From contig NC_065570.1 of the NCBI RefSeq assembly GCF_937616625.2, forward strand, positions 16,874,001-16,938,000: 64,000 nt of DNA, written 5' to 3'. The notes under the pieces are model-generated. The model was not told the DNA's origin. It did no database searches and worked only from the letters and a program-made list of their open reading frames with translations. Shown here piece after piece: positions 19,360 through 31,100 of the stretch. Position 1 is the stretch's first letter; every line of letters starts with the position of its first letter. A program made the position numbers and the translations under genes. Origin of the DNA: Mercurialis annua (lineage: Eukaryota; Streptophyta; Magnoliopsida; Malpighiales; Euphorbiaceae).

Positions 19360-22138
19360 TGTAATACCCCGTGTTTTTCCGGCTTGTTCCGATGATTTTT
19401 TTTGATGTGTTTTGGGTTGGTCCTTGGTGGTTTGTTTCCTTGAAACCATGGTTTGGTTTTCATAACCTTCGGTGTGTTGTTTGGATTAGGTTCTAAGCCT
19501 TATCGAATAAGTGTTTATGTGTTTTCCTGATATGACATGCTTTAGTAAAATGTCCATATCTCCCAATTGCACCGTCGGATCGGGCCGCCGTTCGGATATG
19601 TTGTTCCTGAGAGGATTTACTAAAATCTGGTCGGTCGGATCGTGTTTTTATTGAGTTCGCGAGCGCGAACTATTGTTAGCGGTCGCTAACTAATGTTGTT
19701 GATGTTCGCGGGTGCGAACTACACTTAGCGGTCGCGAACTTGCACTATTCAGTTTGCTGTTTTTCTATTTAAAGACCCTTTATTCGACCGAAACTCTTTT
19801 CCTTCGACTTTTAAAAACCTAAAACTGCTGGAGTCATATTCTAACTCATTCCTATCAACTTTCCTCTCAATTTTAATCCTTGGTAAGTGTTTGTAATCTT
19901 TCCTTTGGTTTTATCTCTAGTTCTTCAATTCTAGCAATTCTAAATCCTATATCCCTATATGTGTATGGTTATAGGCTGATTTGGGTTGATTGATTTCTGG
20001 ATTTTATTGTTCTTAGTCTAATCAAGAAATATGTGGTTCTAATCCCTTCTTATGTGGTGTAGAGATTGCTAAATTGTTGTATGAATATATACTTGGGTGT
20101 TTTGGCCTTATATTTTCTGTTTTGCTTTAATTTGAAATTCTGGAAATAATCTATGTGTATTGGTTGTGACTTATTGATGTTGGCTATATATTGGATGATT
20201 GGAATACTTGTTTGATCGAAGGGTTATATGGAGTTGTTGTCGTTCTTGATTTATAATTCTGTTTTAAGCCTTTATTAAAAATCTAGAAATTTAAAAGTAA
20301 ATGAATCATAGGTTGTTAGATGTTTAACAATACATTGGGTGATTGGAGGAATCGTTTAAATGAAATAATGTATTACTTGGGTTAAGTTGTGGAATTAAAT
20401 TCTGTTTTGAACTTTAAACTAAAAGCTGAAACTGTTAATTTGAAGGTTAAAAGATTGTTAATGGGAAATTCCTACTTTGGGTGATTGGATATAATTGAAT
20501 AAGGCTAGATTATATGTTAAAGGTGGTTTTAATTGGAATAAAACGTTGTTTTAAGAATATTTACATATGACTGGAAATCGTTTGAGTATATAAAGGATGT
20601 TTGTTTACCTTGGGTTATTTGGATAACAAATTGTTGTTATGACATTTAAGGTAGAATTATTTTACAATGGTTTTAAAGGCTATTTAAGTGTACAGTTCAG
20701 ATCTGAGTTTATTATTTCAATGTGTTTTGGAGTCATGTTTATTTACACTTAATGTGTTTTAATTGAGAAATATGATCTTTGGGTGGAATTGTCAAGTGTT
20801 GACAGTCTATTGGTTATTGATGCTATTTGTGGTATTGGTTTGAATGTTGGTTAAGCTTATAGTGAGTTCCTTGTTTTCAAATACATTGGTTTCATTTTAA
20901 AGGATTTAACTTTGGATTTTACTCTGGTTGGGTCGGGTTAGACTTGTGTCGCCCAACATGTTGTGTTAAGCATATAGTTGATATATGGCTAACACACTAC
21001 TCTGGGATATGTTGGATTTCGAAAAGGTGTTGTTGAATTATATTACTCTGAATTGTTTTTTTGAAAAAGAGAACTCAGCTAAACTTAACTAGTTATTGTA
21101 TTGGTTGGATATGTATGTACTTTGGCTTTGGGATTACTGTGTTTCGAATGTTGATATTTGGTTGTGTTAAGATGCTAGTCCTATATGGTGTCTAGTAATC
21201 TTAGAGTTAGGGGTTGTTCAGATTTTAACATATACATTGTTTTAGACCCATCGACTGCTTGTGCTTCGGAGTCTACGCAGGGTTAGCTGTTTGCCAAGAT
21301 TCACGTGGATAAGCAAGCAGTGAGTTTGTAGTGCTATTTATCGCTTTATTAAGTACCGCATCGTATTTTGATATTATAAATGCTTTTGAACTGTTTTTAC
21401 GGATTATGGATCTGGATTGAAACGAGCTACTCGATAGGCTTGTATCGAGACTGTGTGCACCGGTAAGTACTCTGGGAAACGGCAGACTAAAGTCTTGCTT
21501 ACGCTGGTATATATATATGACGAGGATTTGTTCCCGTCCACTCTGGGTTTATCAGTATGTTATGTTATACTTACGCTGGGATCATTTCAATACTGTTTTC
21601 CATAATCATATTATATTAGTATAAAAATGTTTTGATTTAAGGGTTTTAAACTTAATAAATCTAAATAGTATTGCGAACTCATCTCAGTATATCTAACCCC
21701 GTTGTTTTCCCAAATTTTCCAGGTTTATGATTTGAAAGCTGGTCCACTCCGATTCTTTTGTTTCTTCGGAGGTCTTTATGATATTTAAACTAGTTATTGT
21801 TTTCGAACTCTTAGACCGCATTAGAACTAGTTTATTTATTACATTTGATATTACACTTTGGGATTATCGATATATTCGATTATTTATATTTGTCATGATT
21901 ACTCCGGATTACGATATTGTTATATATAAGGCATGATGTTGAACATTTAAGATATTTAAGTTATTTATATTTGAACTGTATTATAAATTGCTAGACCTAG
22001 GTTGGAGTCCCGGTTGCCCCGAGCAGTTTTCTGTAGGTTTAAATGTTTATTTGATTTCCGCGAGGCTTGCTACGGGTTTTGGTACAACCATACCCATACC
22101 CTAGCGCCGGTCACGATTCATGAAATTGGGTCGTGACA
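19360..22138 (+). mobile_element. Solo LTR 3 (TSD CAAAC)
   Basis: A 2779-bp LTR begins TGTAATACCCCGTGTTTTT and ends GGGTCGTGACA, with perfect CAAAC duplications at 19355-19359 and 22139-22143. Joining the flanks restores an ordinary B-A satellite junction. It carries a dyad cassette (19655-19740), TATA-like CTATTTAAAG (19765-19774), a GTAAGT donor-like site (19883-19888) and an acceptor-like TTTTCCAG ending 21722. No internal region and no ORF. Confidence 0.92.
19655..19740. promoter_or_regulatory. GTTCGCG-NN-CGCGAAC dyad cassette in solo LTR 3
   Basis: Two perfect 7+2+7 dyads: GTTCGCGAGCGCGAAC (19655-19670) and GTTAGCGGTCGCTAAC (19675-19690), followed by imperfect relatives near 19710 and 19725. 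All centre on CG-NN-CG. The cassette ends about 25 bp before CTATTTAAAG. Role inferred. Confidence 0.55.
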
Positions 22139-25100
22139 CAAACATTTAAAACATTCTGAAACAAATCTAAAGATCTAAAACGTTACGAATCAAATCGTAA
22201 GTTTCACCTTTTTAGTGATTTAAGCGAGACGTTTAATACGTTACGAAATAAATCTTAACGTTTCACCATTTTAGCCATTTAAGCCAAACGTTTAAAACAT
22301 TACGAAACAAATCAAATTGGTTAAAACGTTACATAACAAATTCTAATCTTTTCTCCTTTTAGAAGTTTAAGCCAAACATTTAAAATGTTACGAAACCAAT
22401 CTAAACATTTAAAATATTACAAAACAAATAGAAACGATTACAAACATTATGAATCAAATCCAAACGTTTCACTTTTTTAGCGATTTAAGCCGAACTTGTA
22501 AAACGTTACAAAACCATTCCAAACGTTTAAGATGTTTCAAAACAAATCGTATTGTTTCAACTTTTTAGCGATTTAAGCCAAACGTTTAAAATGTTACGAA
22601 ATAAATCCTAACGTTTCACTTTTTAGCGATTAAAGCCAAATGTGTAAAACGTTACAAAACAAATCCTACCGTTTCACCTTTTTTGAGGTTTAAGCCACAC
22701 GTTTACAAACATTATGAAACAAATCCAAACAGTTCACCTTTTTAGTAATTTTAGCCCAACGTTTAAAATGTACGAAACCAACCCAAACATTTAAAATGTT
22801 ACGAAATAAAACCAAATGTTTTACTTTTTTAGCAATTTAGGTCAAATGTTTACAAACTTTACGAAACAAATTCAAACATTTCACCTTTTTAGCGATTTCA
22901 GCCAAACGTTTAAAATGTTACGAACCAATCCAAACGCTTAAAACATTACAAAATAAATCCTATCGTTTCATCTTTTTAACGATTTAAGCCAAACGTTTAA
23001 TACGTTACAAAACAAATCCAAATGTTTAAATCGTTACGTAAGAAATCCTAACGTTCCACTTTTTTAGCGATTTAAGCCAAACATTTAATAGGGTTCGAAA
23101 CAATTCCAAACGTTTAAAACGTTACGAAACAATTACTAAAGTTTCACCTTTTTATTGATTTAAGACAAACGTTTAAAACATTACCAACAAATCCAAATGT
23201 TTAAAATGTTACGTAACAAATCCTAACGTTCCACCTTTTTAGCGATTTGAGCCAAACATTTAATAGGGTTCGAAACAATTCCAAACGTTTAAAACGTTAC
23301 TAAACAAATACTAAAGTTTCACGTTTTTAGTGATTTAAGCCAAACGTTTAAAACGTTTCGAAACAAATCCTAGTGTTTCACCTTTTTAATGATTTAAGCC
23401 AGACATTTAAAACATTACGAAACAAATCCAAACGTTTAAAATGTTACGTAACAAATCCTAACGTTTCACCCTTTAAGCAATTTAAGCCAAAAGTTTAAAA
23501 CTTTACGAAACAAATCTTAATGTTTCACCTTTTTAGCTATTTAAGCCAAACATTTAAAACGTTACAAAACAAATCTAAACGTTTAAAATGTTACGAAAAA
23601 TATCCAAATGTTTCACATTTTTAGCAATTTAAGCCAAACGTTTAAAACGTTATGAAACCAATCGAAATGTTTAAAACGTTATGAAACAAATCCAAACATT
23701 ACACCTTTTTAGCGATTTAAGCCAAACGTTTAAAAACATGACTAAACAAATCCAAACGTTTCACCGTTTTAGCTATTTAAGCCAAACATTTAAAACATTA
23801 TGAAACCAATCCATATATTTAAAATGTTATAAAACAAATCGTAACATTTCACCTTTTTAGCGTTTTAAGCCAAACGTTTAAAACGTCATGAAACAAATCC
23901 AAATTTTTTTAACGTTACGTAACAAATCCTAACATTTTACCTTTTTCGCGATTTAAGCAAAACATTTAAAACGGTACGAAACAAATCCAAAGGTTTAAAA
24001 CGTTACGAAACTAAACGTTTCATCTTTTTACGCTATGAAACAAATCATAATGATTCATTGTTTTAGCGACTTCAGCAAAACGTTTAAAACGTTACAAAAC
24101 AAATAAAAATGTTTCACCTTTTTTGAGGTTTAAGCCAAACGTTTACAAATATTACAAAATAAATCCAAATGTTTCCCCTTTTTAGCGATTTAAGCCAAAC
24201 ATTTTAAACGTTCGAAACAATTCAAAGGTTTAAAACGCTACGAAATAAATCCTAACATTTCACCTTTTTAGCGATTTAAGCAAAACGTTTAAAATGTTAC
24301 AAAATAAATCCTAACGTTTCACCTTTGTAGCGATTTAAGCCAAACGTTTAAAACGTTACGAAACAAATCCAAATGTTTCACCTTTTTAGTGATTTAAGCC
24401 AAATGTTTACAAACGTTACAAAACAAATCCAAACGTTTCACCGTTTTAGCGATCTAAGCCAATCGTTTAAATCATTACGAAATCAATCCAAACGTTTAAA
24501 ACGATAAGAAAAAATCCTAATGTTTTCTTATTTTAGCGAATTAAGTCAAACGTTTAGAACATTTTGAAATAATTCAAAACGTTCTAAACGTTACGAATGA
24601 AATCCAAACATTTCACCTTTTTAGAAATATAAGCTAAACATTTTAAACATTAGGAAACAAATCCAAACGTTTTACCTTTTTAGCGATTTAAGCCAAACGT
24701 TTAAAACGTTATGAAACAAATCCAAACGTTTACAACGTTACGAAACAAATACTAAAGTTTCACCTTTTTAGTTATTTAAGTCAAACGTTTAAAACGTTAA
24801 GCAAAAAATACCAACGTTTCACCTTTTTAAAGATTTAAGCCAAACGATTAAAACATTACAAAACAAATTCAATCATTTAAGATGTTACGAAACAAATACT
24901 AAAGTTTCACCTTTTTAGTGATTTAAGCCAAACGTTTAAAACGTTACGAAACAAATCCTGACGTTTAAAACATTACGAAACAAATTCAAATATTTAAAAC
25001 GTTACGTGACAAATCTAAACGTTTCACCTTTTTAGCAATTTAAGCCAAAAGTATCAAACGTTACGAAACAAATCCTAACGTTTTACTTTTTTTACCGATT

Positions 25101-28100
25101 TAAGCAAAACATTTAAAAAGTTACAAAACAAATCCAAATGTTTAAAACGTTACGAAACTAATCCAAATGTTTCATATTTTTAGCAAATTAAGCCAAACGT
25201 TTAAAACGTTAGGAAACAAATCCAAACATTTCACCTTTTTAGTGATTTAAGCCAAAGTTAAAAAACGTTCCAAAACAAATCCAAATGTTTCACCGTTTTA
25301 GCGATTTAAGCTAAACGTTTAAAACGTTACGAAACCAATCCAGACGTTTAAAATGTTACGAAACAAATCGTGACGTTTCACTTTTTTAGCGATTTAAGCC
25401 AAACATTTAAAATGTTACGAAACAAATCAAAATATTTTATACGTTACGTAACAAATCCTAACGTTTCCCCTTTTTAGCGGTTTAAGCCAAACGTTTAAAA
25501 TGGTATGAAAAAAATCCAAAGGTTTAAAACGTTACGAGACAAATCCTAACGTTTCCCCTTTTTAGCGATTTAAGCAAAACGTTTAAAACGTTACGAATCA
25601 AATCTTAAGTAATCATAACGATTCACTGTTTTAGCGACTTAAGCAAGACGTTTAAAACGTTACATAACAAATCCAAATGTTTCACCTTTTTTGAGGTTTA
25701 AAACAAACGTTTAAAACATCACGAAACAAATCCAAACGTTTCACGTTTATAGCGATTTGAGCCAAACGTTTAAAACGTTACAGAACAAATCCAAACGTTT
25801 AAAACTTTACGTAAAAAAATCCTAAGCTTTCACCTTTTTTTAGTTATTTAAGCCAAACGTTTATAAACGTTGTGAAATAAATCCAAATGTTTCAACTATT
25901 TATCTATTTAAGCTAAACGTTTAAAATGTTACGAAACCAATCCAAACGTTTAAAACGTTACGAAACAAATCCAAATGTTTTCACAATTTTAGAAATTTAA
26001 GCTAAACTTTTTAAACATTAGGAAACAAATCCAAACGTTTCACCTTTTTAGCGAATTAAGCCAAACATTTAAAACGTTCCGAAACAAATCCAAAGATTTA
26101 AAACGTTACGAATCAAATATAAGTTTCACCTTTTTAGTGATTTAAGCAAAACGTTTAAAACGTTACGAAACAACTTATAAAGTTTCACATTTTTTAAGAT
26201 TTAAGCCAAACTCTTAAAACGTTGCAAAACAAATACAAACGTTTCACGTTTTTAACGATTTAAGCCAAACGTTTAAAACGTTACGGAACAAATCCAAACG
26301 TTTAAGACATTACGTAATAAATCCTAACATTTAACCTTTTTAGAGATTTAAGCCAAAAGTTTAAAACGTTACAAAACAAATCTTAACGTTTCACCTTTTT
26401 AGCGATTTAAGCAAAACCTTTAAAACGTTACAAAACAAATTCAAACGTTTAAAACGTTGCGAAACAAATCCAAATGTTTCACATTTTTAGCAATTTAAGC
26501 ATAACGTTTAAAACGTTATGAAACCAATCCAAATGTTTAAAACGTTACAAACAAATCCAAACGTTTCACCTTTTTAGCGATTTAAGCCAAACGTTTACAA
26601 AAGTTACGAAACAAATCCAAACGTTTCACTTTTATAGCGATTTAAGCCAAACGTTTAAAACGTTACAAAAACAATCCAAATGTTTAAAATGTAATGAAAC
26701 AAATCCTAACGTTTCACCCTTTTAGCGATTTAAGCCAAACGTTTAAAACATTACGAAACAAATCCAAATGGTTAAAACCTTACGTAACAAATCCTAATCT
26801 TTCTCCTTTTAGCGATGTAAGCCAAACGTTTAAAATGTTATGAAACCAATCCAAACATTTAAAACATTACGAAACAAATACAAACGTTTCCACTTTTTGG
26901 AGGTTTAAGCCAAACGATTACAAACATTACGAAACAAATCCTAACGTTTCACCTTTTTAGCGATTTAAGCCAAATGTTTAAAGCGTTACAAAACAAATCC
27001 TAACGTTTCACCTTTTATGAGGTTTAAGCCACACGTTTACAAACATTATGAAACAAATCCAAACGTTTCACATTTTTAGTAATTTTAGCCCAACGTTTAA
27101 AATGTAAGAAACAATTCCAAACATTTAAAACGTTACGAAACAAATCCAAATGTTTCACCTTTTTAGCGATTTAGGTCAAATGTTTGCAAACATTACGAAA
27201 TAAATTCGAATGTTTCACCTTTTTAGTGATTTAAGCCAAACGTTTAAAACATTTCGAAACCAATCCAAACTTTTAAAACATTGCAAAATAAATCCTATCG
27301 TTTCAACTTTTAACGATTTAAGCCAAACGTTTAAAACATTACGAAACAAATCCAAATGTTTAAAACGTTACATAACAAATCCTAACGTTCCACCTTTTTA
27401 GCGATTTGAGCCAAACATTCAACAGGGTTCGAAACAATTCCAAACGTTTAAAACGTTACGAAACAAATCCAAAGGTTTCACCTTTTTAGAGGTTTAAGCC
27501 AAACGTTTACAAACATTACGAAACAAACGTAAACGTTTCCCTTTTTTAGCGATTTAAGCCAAACGTTTAAAACGTTACAAAACCAATCCAAATGTTTAAA
27601 ATGTTACGAAGCAAATCCTAACATTTCCTCTTTTTAGTGATTTAAGTCAAACGTTTAAAACATTACGAAACAAATCCTAAAGACTCACTGTTTTAGAGAT
27701 TTAAGAAAAACGTTTAAAACGTTACGAAACAAATCCAAACGTTTCCCCTTTTAAAAGGTTTAAGCCAAAGGTTTACAAACATTAAAAACAAATCCAAATA
27801 TTTCACCTTTTTTAGCAATTTAAGCCTAATGTTTAAAAAGTTACGAAACAATGCAAACGATTAAAACGTTAAGAAACAATTTTTTTAGCGATTTAAGCCA
27901 AACGTTTAAAACGTTACCAAACAGTTCCTAACGTTTCACCTTTTTAGCCAATTAAGCCAAACGTTTAAAACGTTACGAAACAAATTCAAACGTTTCACCT
28001 TTTTAGAGAATTAAGCCAACGTATACAAACGTTATGAACAAATCCAAACGTTGAACCTTTTTAGCGATTTAAGCCAAACGTTTAAAACGTTACGAAACCA

Positions 28101-31100
28101 ATCAAAACATTTAAAACATTACGAAACAAATCCTAATATTTCCCCATTTTAGCGAATTAAGCCAAACATTTAGAACATTTCAAAACAAATCCAAACGTTT
28201 AAAATGATACAAAGCAAATCTAAACGTTTCACCTTTTTAGAAATTTAAGCTAAACGTTTAAAACATTTGGAAACAAATCCAAACGTTTCACCTTTTTAGC
28301 TATTTAAGCAAAAAATTTAAAATATTACGAAACAAATCCAAACGTTTAAAACGTTACGAAAAAAATACTAAAGCTTCACCTTTTTCGTGATTTAAGCCAA
28401 ACGTTTAAAACGTTACGAAACAAATCCTAAAGTTTCACCTTTTTAATAATTTAAGAAAGACGTTTAAAACGTTACGAAGCAGATCCTAACGTTTCACTTT
28501 TTTAACAATTTAAGCTAAAAGTTTAGAACTTTACGAAACAAATCCTAAAGTTTCACATTTTTAGCGATATAAGCAAAACGTTTAAAACATTACAAAACAA
28601 ATCCAAACGTTTAAAACGATACGAAACAAATCCAAATGTTCCACATTTTTAAAATTTAAGCCAAACATTTAACACGTTACGAAACCAATTCAAATGTTTA
28701 AAATGTTACGAAAAAAATCCAAACTTTTCAGCTTTTTAGCGATTTAAGCCAAACGTTTAAAAACGATACAAAATAAATCAAAACGTTTCCCCTTTTTTAC
28801 AATTTAAGCCAAACGTTTAAAAAGTTATGAAACCAATCTAGACGTTTAAGACGTTATGAAACAAATCCTAATGTTTCACCTTTTTTGGAGATATAAGCCA
28901 AACGTTTAAAATGTTAAGAAACAAATCCAAATGTTTTAAACGTTACGAAACAAATCCTAACGTTTCCCCTTATTAGCTGTTTAAGCGAAACATTTAAACA
29001 TTTCCAAATAAATCCAAACGCTTAAAATGTTACGAAACAAATCCTAAACTTTATTTTTTTAGTGATTTAAGCCAAACATTTACCAACGTTAAAAAACAAA
29101 TCCAAACGTTTCACCTTTTTATCAATTTAATCCAAACGTTTAAAATGTTACGAAGTCAATACAAACGTTTAAAACGTTACGAAACAAATCCAAACATTTT
29201 CACCTTTTTAGAAATTAAAGCTAAACTTTTTAAACATCGGGAAACAAATCCGAACATTTCACCTTTTTAGCGATTTAAACCAAATGTTTAAAACGGTACA
29301 AACAAATCCAAAGGTTTAAAACGTTACGAAACAAATCCTAACGTTTTTCCTTTTTAGCGATTTAAGCCAAACGTTTAAAACGCAACGAAACAAATTCTAA
29401 TGATTCACTATTTTTGCGATTTAAGCAAAACGTTTAAAACGTTGCGAAACAAATCCAAATGTTTCACATTTTTTAAGGTATAAGCCAAACGTTTATAAAC
29501 AGTACAAAACAAATCCAAATGTTTCACCTTTTTAGCGATTTAAGCCAAACGTTTAAACGTCTCGAAACAATCCAAACGGTTAAAATGTTACGAAACAAAT
29601 CCTAACATTTCACCTTTTTAGCGATTTATGCCAAATGTTTAAAACGTTTTACAAAATAGATCCGAACATTTCACCTTTGTAGCGATTTAAGCCAAACGTT
29701 TAAAACGTTACGAAACAAATCCAAACGTTTCACCTTTTTAGCGATTGAAGCCAAATGTTTACAAACATTATAAAACAAATCCAATCGTTTCCGCTTTTTA
29801 GTGATCTAAGCCAAACGTTTAAATCGTTACGAAATCAATCCAAACGTTTAAAACAATACGAAAAAAATCCTAACGTTTCCCCATTTTAGCGAATAAAGCC
29901 AAATGTTTAGAACATCTTGAAATAATTCGAAACATTTAAAAAGTTACGAAGCAAATCGAAACGTTTCACGTTTATAGAAATATAAGCTAAACATTTTAAG
30001 CATTAGGAAACAAATCTAAATGTTTCACCTTTTTGTCGATTTAAGCCAAACGTTTAAAACATTACGAAACAAATCCAAAAGTTTAAAACGTTACGAAACA
30101 AATACTAAAGTTTCACCTTTTTAGTAACTTAAGCCTAACGTTTTAAACGTTACGAAACAAATCCTAACGTTTCACCTTTTTAAAGATTTAAGCCAAACGT
30201 GTAAAACGTTACAAAACAAATCCAAACGTTTAAAATGTTACAAAACAAATACTAAAGTTTCAACTTTTTAGTGATTTAAGCCAAACGTTTAAAACATTAC
30301 CGAACAAATCCTAATGTTTTACTTTTTTAATGATTTAAGCCAAACGTTTAAATCGTTACAAAAAAAATCCAAACCTTCAAAACGTTACGAAACAAATCCA
30401 AATGTTTCACATTTTTAGCAATTTAAGCCAAACGTTTAAAACGTTACGAAACTAATCAAAATGTATAAAACGTTACGAAACAAATCCAAACATTTCAACT
30501 TTTTTAGCAATTTAAGCCAAACGTTTAAAAACATTCAAAAATAAATCCAAACGTTTCACTATTTTAGCGATTTAAGCCAAACATTTAAAACGTTACGAAA
30601 CCAATCCAGACGTTAAAAATTTTACGAAACAAATCGTAACGTTTCACCTTTTTAGCGATTTAAGCCAAACGTTTAAAACGTTACGAAACAAATCCAAATG
30701 TTTTATACGTTACGTAACAAATCCTAACGTTTCCCCTTTTTAGCGGTTTAAGCCAAACGTTTAAAACGGTATAAAACAAATCCAAAGGTTTAAAACGTTA
30801 CGAAACAAATCCTAAAGTTTCCCCTTTTTAACAATTTAAGCCCAACGTTTAAAACGTTATGAAAAAACAAATCATAACGATTCAGTGTTTTAGCGACTTA
30901 TGCAAAATGTTTAAAACGTTACGAAACAAATCCAAATGTTTTACCTTTTTTGAGGTTTAAGCCAAACGTTTACAAACATTACAAAACAAATCCAAAAGTT
31001 TCACCTTTTTAGCGGTTTAAGCCAAATATTTTAAACATTTTGAAACAATCCAAACGGTTAAAATGTTATGAAACAAATCAAAACATTTCACCTTTTTAGC

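Noticed and set aside
27210..27401. Short open frames in the satellite (also 40615-40824)
   Set aside because: They encode repeats of SDLSQTFKTF-type peptides, a direct translation of A/B modules by chance lack of stops; other modules have stops and no start or context is conserved.
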